From: Alphaproteobacteria bacterium
GTDB lineage: Bacteria; Pseudomonadota; Alphaproteobacteria; Rs-D84
NCBI GenBank assembly: GCA_017650505.1
Contig: JAGCET010000032.1
Coordinates: 1-13,077 of the forward strand
DNA length: 13,077 bases
Reading direction: 5' to 3'
Under the pieces are notes generated by a model. It saw nothing but the letters and a program-made list of their open reading frames with translations, was not told the DNA's origin and searched no databases. Below are positions 5,117 to 12,974 of this stretch, piece after piece. The stretch's first letter is position 1. Every line of letters starts with the position of its first letter. Both the position numbers and the translations under genes were made by a program.

Positions 5117-6643
5117 ATGATTTCTTTGAATTCTATTATTTTTAACGGAATGGATGCCACAAAAATAGATGTCCAGGTACAGATATCGTCCGGACTTGGC
5201 AAACAAAGTTTCAATATTATTGGGTTGGCCGACCGCGCGGTCAAGGAATCCGCCGAACGAATAACAAATGTTCTTGCGTCATTGGGATTGCAGTTGCCCC
5301 CAAAGCGGTTGACGGTGAACCTGTCGCCGGCGGACGTGGAAAAAAGTGGCGCGCATTTCGATTTACCCATCTTATGTGGAATCCTTTGCGCATTTGATGT
5401 GTTGCCCGAAGACAAATTATCAAATTATATTATCACGGGCGAAGTCGGACTAAACGGTGCAATCACGAAAACAAACGGCGTATTGGCCGCAAGTGTTTGG
5501 GCAAAAAAGAACGGGTTTGGTATAATATGCCCGGGTGACCAAGGGGTCGAGGCACGTCTTGCTGGACACACAAATATACTGGCACCGCATCACGTATTAG
5601 AGATTATAAATCATTTTAATGGCAAAGTTCCATTATGTGTGCCGGATATGCCGGTCACGATTGAACAGGACGCAACCAATACCGGGCCAGATATGTCCGA
5701 AGTCCGGGGCCAGGCCGCCGCAAAACGCGCATTGGAAATCGCGGCCGCGGGTGGTCATGCGATGCTTATGATTGGGCCACCGGGGTCGGGGAAAACGATG
5801 CTGGCGTCACGGCTTGCAACCATTATGCCGGAACCAACGGCGGACGAAATATTGGAAACTTCGGTAATTTATTCTATTGCGGGCGAGTTGAACGGAAAAT
5901 CACTTATGTCGCGTCGCCCTTTCCGCAGTGTGCATCACACGTCCAGTCCCGTTGCATTGGCCGGTGGCGGTTCGGATGCGCATCCGGGCGAAATATCATT
6001 GGCACATAATGGCGTTTTATTCTTGGACGAATTGCCGGAATTTAATCGTGCGACGTTGGAAATATTGCGCCAACCGATGGAATCGGGCAAGATTATGATT
6101 TCACGCGCACGGCGTAATGCAACATATCCCGCACGGTTCCAACTTATTGCTGCGATGAATCCGTGTCCGTGCGGACATTTGGGGAATGCTGCCTTGGCCT
6201 GTTCACGTGCGCCACGTTGTGCCGAAGCGTACCAAAACAAGATTTCGGGGCCATTGTTGGACCGTATAGACCTGCATGTGGATGTTGACCCGGTAAATCC
6301 GTGGGAAATGAATAAACCAGATAACGCCCCGTCGGAATCCAGTGCGGATATTCGTGCACGCGTTATTGCCGCAAGGGCCGCCCAGATTAAACGCCAAAGC
6401 TATGTGAATGCACGCCTTGACGGGGCAGATTTAGATAAATATGCCAAATTGACGGATGAATTGACAACATTCCTTAACACTGCGGCGGAAAAGATGGGAA
6501 TGTCGGCACGTGGTTATAATCGTATAAAACGGATTGCGCGCACTATTGCGGACCTGCGTAGTGCAACCGATATTGAAATGTCCGATTTGGCCGAAGCGAT
6601 TTCTTATCGCCCAATACATCGTGGAAAATACGGTGTGAAATAG
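5117..6643 (+). CDS. comM: YifB/ComM family Mg-chelatase-like AAA+ ATPase
   Basis: The 508-residue product has the full family layout. The N-terminal ChlI-type domain includes SFNIIGLADRAVKESAERI and LSPADVEKSGAHFDLPI. The AAA+ core has Walker A GPPGSGKT (220-227), Walker B LFLDELPEF (301-309) and the MNPCPCG motif (347-353). Four Cys (C350, C352, C362, C368) are spaced as in relatives, followed by the GPLLDRIDLH arginine-sensor segment. The C-terminal Mg-chelatase-C domain has ARGYNRIKRIARTIADL. In naturally competent bacteria ComM is a helicase that promotes branch migration of incoming DNA. The family is also widespread in non-competent species, so competence is not implied. The N-terminus begins as in the family, which supports the ATG at 5117 although it has no ribosome site. 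Confidence 0.95.
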   Translation: MISLNSIIFNGMDATKIDVQVQISSGLGKQSFNIIGLADRAVKESAERITNVLASLGLQLPPKRLTVNLSPADVEKSGAHFDLPILCGILCAFDVLPEDKLSNYIITGEVGLNGAITKTNGVLAASVWAKKNGFGIICPGDQGVEARLAGHTNILAPHHVLEIINHFNGKVPLCVPDMPVTIEQDATNTGPDMSEVRGQAAAKRALEIAAAGGHAMLMIGPPGSGKTMLASRLATIMPEPTADEILETSVIYSIAGELNGKSLMSRRPFRSVHHTSSPVALAGGGSDAHPGEISLAHNGVLFLDELPEFNRATLEILRQPMESGKIMISRARRNATYPARFQLIAAMNPCPCGHLGNAALACSRAPRCAEAYQNKISGPLLDRIDLHVDVDPVNPWEMNKPDNAPSESSADIRARVIAARAAQIKRQSYVNARLDGADLDKYAKLTDELTTFLNTAAEKMGMSARGYNRIKRIARTIADLRSATDIEMSDLAEAISYRPIHRGKYGVK

Positions 6644-6644
6644 A

Positions 6645-7583
6645 TTAAAATTCCAAACGCACGCCAAGCACCACGTTGGCATAGATTAAGTTTTTAGCAC
6701 TGAACCAATCCATACGGCGCGTATCGTCCGAATTCACAAGTTGATATTTAATACGTGGCAGATATGCAACACGTGCACCGAAATCCACATATAAATTGCT
6801 GTTCAACCCATATGACACACCCAATGCCGCAACACCTGCAATATTGTTGGTGTTTGTTGTTGATTTATAGAAGTGCAACACGGGGCCCGATGAATCACCA
6901 AAATCTTGCAAGATTTCAAATTCAGACAGGTTTCCAGAATAATCAAACATGCTCATCACCGTCTTGCTGTCGGCATAGCCAACACCAAGTCCAATATATG
7001 GAATAAGCTGGTGCGCCGGTTTTACCAACCCACTGAACATATCATAAAAAGCCATCACACTGATTATATCTGTGGCCAATGTGGATTGAACCGATCCAAC
7101 TTCAAAATTAGGCAAAACATAACCGCCAGTAAGTGGCATATTGCCCGAAAATAGCGGTGTTTCATTATAATCTATTTCTGAGAAATGATCCCATCCCAAT
7201 TCAAGTCGCCATTGCGGACTGTCAGGTAAAACCCAACCAATACTTGCACCCGCGGTAAATCCAAAACCGGACAATTTTTCAAGTCCCAATGAATTTAACG
7301 CACCGGTACTGTAAACCATTCCATCGGCACAGGTTCCGTCATAATCGCTGATTGCACCCGTTGCCGGATCGACACAGAAAGAATAGATAATAGAATTCGC
7401 ATCACCGGCCATTTTGGACATCGCATAGGTTGCGCCGCCGCGCAATGATACCGCCACACGTTCACCATTATCATAATACCCCATATCGTATGTGTATTCA
7501 CCGGAATATTGCCAATTTGCATGTGCAACACCGGTATTTAGTGCACATAAACCAATAACAAAAGGTAAAATCCTAATTCTCAT
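6645..7583 (-). CDS. Outer-membrane beta-barrel protein (surface-antigen-like)
   Basis: The product is 312 residues from the ATG at 7583. It has a clean signal peptide (MRIRILPFVIGLCALNTGVAHA, cleavage before NWQY) and ends in LGVRLEF; a C-terminal Phe is the usual signal for outer-membrane barrel assembly. Between them are alternating amphipathic strands rich in Gly, Tyr, Phe and Trp, such as VAVSLRGGATYAM, GFTAGASIGWVL, WRLELGWDHF, IPYIGLGVGYAD, GVAALGVSYGLNSNLYVDFGARVAYL and IYANVVLGVRL. The pattern recalls the Rickettsiales surface-antigen barrels and OmpA/OmpW-like porins; the exact family is uncertain. Two Cys near residues 67 and 84 may form an external disulfide. An upstream ATG at 7622 is rejected because the promoter lies inside that extension. 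It is tail to tail with comM, one base apart. Confidence 0.88.
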   Translation of the reverse strand: MRIRILPFVIGLCALNTGVAHANWQYSGEYTYDMGYYDNGERVAVSLRGGATYAMSKMAGDANSIIYSFCVDPATGAISDYDGTCADGMVYSTGALNSLGLEKLSGFGFTAGASIGWVLPDSPQWRLELGWDHFSEIDYNETPLFSGNMPLTGGYVLPNFEVGSVQSTLATDIISVMAFYDMFSGLVKPAHQLIPYIGLGVGYADSKTVMSMFDYSGNLSEFEILQDFGDSSGPVLHFYKSTTNTNNIAGVAALGVSYGLNSNLYVDFGARVAYLPRIKYQLVNSDDTRRMDWFSAKNLIYANVVLGVRLEF

Positions 7584-7590
7584 GTTTATC

Positions 7591-7599
7591 ATTATATCA
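7591..7599 (-). promoter_or_regulatory. Extended -10 promoter of the beta-barrel gene, leaderless
   Basis: On the minus strand TG-A-TATAAT spans 7599-7591. Only 7 bases separate the hexamer from the ATG at 7583, so the transcript should start at or one or two bases before the ATG. No ribosome site and no good -35 are seen. Confidence 0.65.
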
Positions 7600-7630
7600 T
7601 AAAATTTATAAATAAAAAACATATTTATTC

Positions 7631-7663
7631 AAAAAAAAATACGGGGAAAAATCCCCGTATTTT
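7631..7663 (-). terminator. Strong intrinsic terminator after the 1380-aa gene
   Basis: A 12-base stem (7636-7647 with 7652-7663, core ACGGGGA/TCCCCGT) closes an AAAA loop and is followed on the minus strand by nine T residues (7639-7631). It overlaps the stop codon of the large gene and insulates it from the beta-barrel gene downstream. Confidence 0.93.
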
Positions 7664-10600
7664 TATTTACGACGGCCGCCGAAATTTGGCCAGAACGTAT
7701 TATTATTTTGCCTGCGTTGCTTTCTTTTGTCGTGCTTTAGGCGCAAACCACCAATCAGACCGCTGTATTTTTCTTCGTATTCCTTGCTTTTTATCTTGGC
7801 AAGCAAACCCGTCAACCACTCTACATCAGTGGTCTGGGAATCCGGATATGTACCATATACACCGGAACCTTTGTATACTGCGCTTCCAAGTGAATTGTAT
7901 ACAACTTCTGTATCTATTTTTGGTAATGCGTCGGCATTAAAGTCTGTACCAATATTCGTATCCAACGCATTGCCGATATAAGCAACATCTTCTGTAATCG
8001 CCGGCGATACGTTGCAACGGACACCGTTCTTTATTGACGTGCTGTAGGACGGCATCCAATGCCCTGAATCATTTAACCAATAAACAATCAGAATGCCGCT
8101 AACATTTACCATAACAACCGGGTGGCCATTGCTTTGTCCAATTTTATTGGCGCGCCCGTCTATTGGCATCAAATCGATGGACACACCACGCAGTTTTGCA
8201 ATGGCAGTTGGCAATTGCGGTGCGACAATGTCTTGTTTTGGCGTTTTTATGTTCAATTCAAACGGATTTGGCACCGGATTTTCTTTTTTTGATGTGATAT
8301 TTAATTCGAACGGATTATCATCCTTGGCACGCGGTTCGGTTGGAACTTCGATCGATGGCCGTTGACTCGTGGTGCGTGGATTTATTGGTTCACCACGTGC
8401 CAACTGTTTATCGCGTTCCAACGCGGCGGCGGCATCACGCAAAACCTTTTCTTCGTCTAAATGCGCCCGACGTTCTTCCTTGTGTGCACGGCTTTCGCTT
8501 TTCACCGGCACCGGATAATACAGGTTTGATGTATCCATATATCTGTGGCCCCCATGCGATTTCAAGAAAGCCATTGCGATATCACGACGTTTGGTCATTT
8601 CTGCGATGGCCTTTGGTGTAACAGTCCCGTTCGCACTCCAACGTTCCAACACGTTTTCCATTTCGCGGATTGCTTCGGCAACATTATTCAACCCGCCCAA
8701 TTCTTCGATGCGGTTTTCATATTGACCAAGTCTTTTTTCCCAACGTCCAATAGATTTGACAGAATCTTTGCCGGGTACTGGACGATTTTTCAAATGTTTA
8801 TCCAATTCCAATATTTCATCGACCAATTTGTGCCGTTGGTATGCCGCCGTGCGCGCACGATCAAATTCGAACATTTCCGGACGGCCAAGGCGATTCCATA
8901 ATTCGCGTTGTTCCTGTTCAAGACGTTTAATTTTCTTGAAATCCGGCTTTCTTTTTGCACGTTCACGCGCGATATTGGTTGTGAAATCGTTATAGTCTTT
9001 GGCATCTTGGTATTCCACCGCAAAGACCAATTCCGGGCCATAATCTTCAATATACCCCGGGCCCAACAGTTTTGGTTCATGCACTTCGGGGTATGTGGGC
9101 ACAGGAATCAGACCAGTTTCTTGTTTCGGCCCAATCAAATCATGTTCGTGCGCCGGTGGCAACAGGTTTGCATCACGCCCGGCCGGTAATTCTTTTGGTT
9201 CTTCGTCAATTACCGGAACAATAACTGAATCCTGGGGTTCTGGTTCATCATCATGTGGTGGAACCGGCGGCACATCATCATCACGATGGTCATTACCACG
9301 CAGCCTATCCATCCATGCACCCAACCTATCGCGCAGTTGATTCTTGCGTTTTTCCGGATTATAAACACCAAACATATTCATTCCGCCCGCATCCACCGGG
9401 GTATAATCCGGCACAATTTCTTCAACCGTTTTTGTCACGGGTTCTTGGTATGTATATTCGGTTTCAACCATCGCAGGTTCGCCATCGGAATATGTAGAAT
9501 ATACACGGCCATTCGCACTGTGTTCGTCACCGCGTACCACGTCGTTTTGATGCAAGAAGTTATCGTTATGATAACTGCGTCCATTCACGTATCCGACAGA
9601 ATTATCTGCATAGACATTGGCATCAAGACGCATTACCACATCCATTGCTTCGGGGTTCACATTACCATAAGAATCAAACAAATGTGCGGCCGAATTCAAT
9701 TCATCATGAGTATATCCATACGCACGTCCCCACGCATCGGTCAAAACGCGATGATGACCATGACTTGATACATCGTTTATATTTGGATCAAGATGGCTGT
9801 TATTGACATGCAACATCATATTATCCGCCGTTTGACCACCCGCGTCACCATTTATCATAATTGCACGATACGGGTCGATATTTGTTCCATGTTCGGCGTT
9901 GTACGCGTTAATTGCGTCAACACGTGACTGCAACAAATCCGGATTATCACGGTACCACATCTCTGCGATATGTTTCGCGTTATCAAGTGCCTCTTGCGTA
10001 TATTCGGTACGCGTTTCGGTCACATCACGCATTGTTGTTTCGGTACGTTTTTCCGGGTACGACGTGTCTTGTTGGAAAATCGTGTTTTCTGGATGACGTT
10101 GGTTGTATGCATTTATACCCGCATGTGCCGCGGCGCGTCCCGCAAAACCACCGGCAATGACCGCACCCGCGTTTGCAATTGCCCACGCCAAAGATTCCGC
10201 CACCGACATATTCGCATTGCGTGCATCTTTATACGTTTCAATTGTATTTTTGGCCCCCCCCATCGCCAATGCACCATAACCCAACGCCATAGCCGCAGTG
10301 GCCATACCGGCCGCACCAAAGCACATTGCCGCAACGGCAATCGCACTGACCCCCAATGATGTCACCAATCGTTTATCCGCCAAGAATGCATGTATATCGG
10401 TCGGCAAACCGGCTTCTTTTTGGGCACGACGCCAACGCATAACTTGGACCACGCCCATACCAAGTGCGGTTATAATGCCAACCATCGCAAGTGATGCCGC
10501 CAATGATATACCCGCAGTTGCGGCCGCCGCAGTTGCAATTGTTGTAATAAGCGCACTGGCAACAAGGGCACTGGCAAAACCTTTAAAAATTCGCGCAAAG

Positions 10601-11805
10601 AAATCTATTCTTTTCTGACGACTTACGGTCATGCGCGCTTCACTTAATTTATCAATACGTTTCAGGGGTTGAAATACCTTACCAAAGAAACCACCGACCT
10701 TTGATGCGGCACTGCCCAGTTTATTTTTTATGCGCGCCGCCCATCCGGCCGTTGCATTAACCTGGGCATCCATGGCGGCGTTATAACCCACGTCCGAAAT
10801 TTCACCACCATTTTGTTGCAATTCACGTATAAACGCATCACGCTTTGCCGGGTCTGTAAACGCTTCGGGATTTTCGATTGCACCATTTACAATCTTGTCC
10901 GCCGTATCCAATTCGTACAGTTTAAACAAAGCATCTTCGTTAAATTCTGATTCCAACGCACCGTCGTCAATATCTTCATCAAATTTCGCAAGGTGCTTTT
11001 TCGCGACATCGTGGCGTACCAAATCTATAACCGCGGCAAGACGGCCATTTTTATCCATACGGCCATCATTCAAAAACTGTGGAATAACATTGCCATTTTC
11101 ATCCAAGAAATTGTATTTCTTTAACGTTTCTTTGGTTTCGGGTGATAATTCCGCATGGTTCAATGCCGCCATCAATTCGTCCCAACGTTCTTCAAGTTTC
11201 GACGCATTTTCCGGCTTGACGTCTTCCAGTCCCCAATTTTTATCGTATTCACCAACAACGCTTTCTATTTGTGCGATATTTTGGTCTATCTGGGCAATCT
11301 TGGTTGCATCGGCCGATTCATCCAAATCTGCGCGACGTGCACGCAACATATCCATGAAACCTTCGTACACATCGGCAACGTTCGTTGTATCAATAAGTTT
11401 TCCACCAATAATCATTCCGCCAGAATTCGCAAAGTCCGCCGATTCGTTGTCGATATATTCCGCCAATCGGTCAAGTCGTGCACGTTGGGCCGTGTCGTTT
11501 TTGGCACGTGCAGAAATTGCACGGTACGCATCCGCCAAAATCGCCGGCGTTGCATCGTTAAAATGTTCGTCATCGGCAATAAATGCATCACAGAATTCCA
11601 AGCGTTGCCGATTGCTCATCTTTGGGACGCGCGCGATAATTTTGTTTATCGCTTCTATGCTGTCCATATTTTGGGCACTTTGTGCATCGCGTTGCGAAAT
11701 CAGGCCAATTTCACCATACGAACGGGCAATATTCCGGTACAACTTTAACAGGTTTTGGTCCGAATTCATGGCGCGTTCACGATATAACCTATCATTTTCT
11801 GGCAT
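7663..11805 (-). CDS. Giant multi-domain membrane-associated protein of unknown function, 1380 aa
   Basis: The ATG at 11805 follows AGGAG by 7 bases. I do not recognise the family. Visible regions: residues 1-390, a charged, mostly helical part without a signal peptide; a hydrophobic Ala/Gly-rich block, with about 409-456 as two helices, then 480-517, then a weaker segment at 538-558; residues 580-805, a His/Asn/Tyr-rich globular part flanked by TETTMRDVTETRTEY and VETEYTYQEPVTKT; about 838-925, an acidic Pro-rich linker with VPPVPPHDDEPEP; about 925-1135, long charged helices, likely coiled coil; two NPFELNI motifs at 1164-1170 and 1180-1186; a beta-rich C-terminal domain (about 1195-1340) with VVMVNVSGILIVYWLNDSGHW; and a basic tail ending GGRRK. 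It has its own promoter and terminator. No catalytic motif is evident. A membrane-anchored surface, secretion-related or host-directed protein is conceivable but unproven. Confidence 0.88.
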   Translation of the reverse strand: MPENDRLYRERAMNSDQNLLKLYRNIARSYGEIGLISQRDAQSAQNMDSIEAINKIIARVPKMSNRQRLEFCDAFIADDEHFNDATPAILADAYRAISARAKNDTAQRARLDRLAEYIDNESADFANSGGMIIGGKLIDTTNVADVYEGFMDMLRARRADLDESADATKIAQIDQNIAQIESVVGEYDKNWGLEDVKPENASKLEERWDELMAALNHAELSPETKETLKKYNFLDENGNVIPQFLNDGRMDKNGRLAAVIDLVRHDVAKKHLAKFDEDIDDGALESEFNEDALFKLYELDTADKIVNGAIENPEAFTDPAKRDAFIRELQQNGGEISDVGYNAAMDAQVNATAGWAARIKNKLGSAASKVGGFFGKVFQPLKRIDKLSEARMTVSRQKRIDFFARIFKGFASALVASALITTIATAAAATAGISLAASLAMVGIITALGMGVVQVMRWRRAQKEAGLPTDIHAFLADKRLVTSLGVSAIAVAAMCFGAAGMATAAMALGYGALAMGGAKNTIETYKDARNANMSVAESLAWAIANAGAVIAGGFAGRAAAHAGINAYNQRHPENTIFQQDTSYPEKRTETTMRDVTETRTEYTQEALDNAKHIAEMWYRDNPDLLQSRVDAINAYNAEHGTNIDPYRAIMINGDAGGQTADNMMLHVNNSHLDPNINDVSSHGHHRVLTDAWGRAYGYTHDELNSAAHLFDSYGNVNPEAMDVVMRLDANVYADNSVGYVNGRSYHNDNFLHQNDVVRGDEHSANGRVYSTYSDGEPAMVETEYTYQEPVTKTVEEIVPDYTPVDAGGMNMFGVYNPEKRKNQLRDRLGAWMDRLRGNDHRDDDVPPVPPHDDEPEPQDSVIVPVIDEEPKELPAGRDANLLPPAHEHDLIGPKQETGLIPVPTYPEVHEPKLLGPGYIEDYGPELVFAVEYQDAKDYNDFTTNIARERAKRKPDFKKIKRLEQEQRELWNRLGRPEMFEFDRARTAAYQRHKLVDEILELDKHLKNRPVPGKDSVKSIGRWEKRLGQYENRIEELGGLNNVAEAIREMENVLERWSANGTVTPKAIAEMTKRRDIAMAFLKSHGGHRYMDTSNLYYPVPVKSESRAHKEERRAHLDEEKVLRDAAAALERDKQLARGEPINPRTTSQRPSIEVPTEPRAKDDNPFELNITSKKENPVPNPFELNIKTPKQDIVAPQLPTAIAKLRGVSIDLMPIDGRANKIGQSNGHPVVMVNVSGILIVYWLNDSGHWMPSYSTSIKNGVRCNVSPAITEDVAYIGNALDTNIGTDFNADALPKIDTEVVYNSLGSAVYKGSGVYGTYPDSQTTDVEWLTGLLAKIKSKEYEEKYSGLIGGLRLKHDKRKQRRQNNNTFWPNFGGRRK

Positions 11806-11839
11806 AGTATTTCTCCTACTGTTTTATTTATGACAATGT

Positions 11840-11848
11840 ATTCTATCA
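11840..11848 (-). promoter_or_regulatory. Extended -10 promoter of the 1380-aa gene
   Basis: TG-A-TAGAAT on the minus strand (11848-11840), with the start expected near 11833. This leaves a leader of about 28 bases that contains the AGGAG ribosome site (11813-11817). The -35 is only a T-run. Confidence 0.5.
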
Positions 11849-11880
11849 CAAAAATTCATGTAAAAAAAGTGTTTTTGTTA

Positions 11881-11889
11881 TGCTATAAT
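11881..11889 (+). promoter_or_regulatory. Extended -10 promoter of yrbG, leaderless
   Basis: TG-C-TATAAT spans 11881-11889. The ATG at 11897 begins 8 bases after the last base of the hexamer, exactly where transcription should start. No ribosome site is present. An earlier in-frame ATG (11888) overlaps the hexamer itself. Confidence 0.65.
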
Positions 11890-11896
11890 GTTGCTT

Positions 11897-12820
11897 ATGA
11901 TAACATCACTGATTCTGTTGGTTGTTGGTTTTGTATTGTTGGTGCGGGGCGCGGACACTTTTGTTGACGGCGCGGTCAGTGTCGCACGCCGATTCAAAAT
12001 TCCACCGATTATTATTGGCACCACCTTGGTCGCAATCGGAACCAGTGCCCCAGAGGCCGCAATTAGCATTGCCGCCGCACTGCGTGGCGCAAACGGTGTT
12101 TCCATCGGCAATGTCATAGGCAGTAATATTACGAACATTTTCCTTATTTTGGGGTTGACCGCGGTTATTGGCGCAATTCCAATTCATAAAAACACAAAAA
12201 GATATGAATTGCCATTTGTTGGGATTATTACGTTGATGCTCTGCGCCTTTGGGATATGGTTTGGCGCGATATCACGGCCCGCGGCATTGGTATTTTTGGG
12301 TCTGTTTGTTGGATTTATATTCTATACAATCATTATGGCACGGCGCAGTGGCGAATTCATACCGGAATTCAAACGCGTGTCCACCGCCCAGACCATTGTT
12401 ATGATTATTGCTGGAATTGCCGCATTGGTCATCGGCAGTGATTTGACCGTGAATTCTGCGACCGATATCGCGATACGCATAGGGTTTTCAGAACGCGTTA
12501 TTGGGCTGACACTGGTCGCAATTGGAACCAGTTTGCCAGAATTGGTCGTATGCGTCGCCGCGGCATTAAAGCGCGAATATGATATGGCGGTGGGAAATAT
12601 CGTCGGGTCGAATATATTTAACATCCTGTTTGTGTTGGGAATGGCCGCGGCAATAAGGCCTTTACCATTTGATGCGGCATTTATTACCGACGGCGCAATT
12701 GCGGTTTTGGCGGTCGCAATGCTGATGATTTTTTCCGTGCGTAATTCAAAAATCGGTCGCATCGGCGGGATTGTATTTTTGACGATTTATGCGTTCTATT
12801 TAGCCCACCTTGTTATGTAA
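11897..12820 (+). CDS. yrbG: Sodium/calcium exchanger family protein, YrbG type
   Basis: This 307-residue inner-membrane antiporter of the Ca2+/cation antiporter family has about ten hydrophobic helices and two inverted alpha-repeats. Repeat 1 has GTTLVAIGTSAPEAAISI with E53 and GNVIGSNITNI with N77. Repeat 2 has GLTLVAIGTSLPELVVCV with E215 and GNIVGSNIFNI with N239. These acidic and Asn residues form the ion-binding site in the family, and the length fits. It would exchange Ca2+ for Na+ (or H+) across the inner membrane; the substrate is inferred from family only. The start is taken at 11897 because the upstream ATG at 11888 lies in the promoter. The last 43 bases are part of the inverted repeat at the window end. 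Confidence 0.94.
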   Translation: MITSLILLVVGFVLLVRGADTFVDGAVSVARRFKIPPIIIGTTLVAIGTSAPEAAISIAAALRGANGVSIGNVIGSNITNIFLILGLTAVIGAIPIHKNTKRYELPFVGIITLMLCAFGIWFGAISRPAALVFLGLFVGFIFYTIIMARRSGEFIPEFKRVSTAQTIVMIIAGIAALVIGSDLTVNSATDIAIRIGFSERVIGLTLVAIGTSLPELVVCVAAALKREYDMAVGNIVGSNIFNILFVLGMAAAIRPLPFDAAFITDGAIAVLAVAMLMIFSVRNSKIGRIGGIVFLTIYAFYLAHLVM

Positions 12821-12880
12821 TATTTCTCCCGAAAATCTGTTGTTTCTATGGTTGCGAACGACGGACAAAAAGGTACGTTT
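12778..12880 (+). repeat. Left arm of an exact 103-base inverted repeat
   Basis: This arm covers the last 43 bases of yrbG and 60 bases downstream. It is identical to the reverse complement of 12975-13077 over all 103 bases; similarity breaks at 12881. The other arm reaches the window edge, so the true repeat may be longer. Confidence 0.95.
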
Positions 12881-12914
12881 ATGTCCACCATTTTTTTACA
12901 TTTTTTCAAAAATT

Positions 12915-12941
12915 AAAAATCCCGGATTTCCAGGATTTTTT
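12915..12941. terminator. Intrinsic terminator in the loop of the inverted repeat
   Basis: AAAAATCC (12915-12922) pairs with GGATTTTT (12933-12940) over a 10-base loop, with a T-run on the plus strand and a weaker one on the minus strand. It probably ends the yrbG transcript, and would serve a convergent gene as well. The remaining loop bases, 12881-12914 and 12942-12974, show nothing else. Confidence 0.75.
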
Positions 12942-12974
12942 GTTGTGCGTTTTTGTGCTTTACAAAATGAACAA

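Noticed and set aside
10895..11833. Plus-strand ORF of 312 codons
   Set aside because: It is fully antisense to the 1380-aa gene, is extremely Ser/Ala/Ile-rich as expected for a mirror frame, and has no plausible ribosome site or family resemblance.
11888..11896. ATG at 11888 as the start of yrbG
   Set aside because: It overlaps the TATAAT promoter hexamer, so a transcript from that promoter could not contain it.
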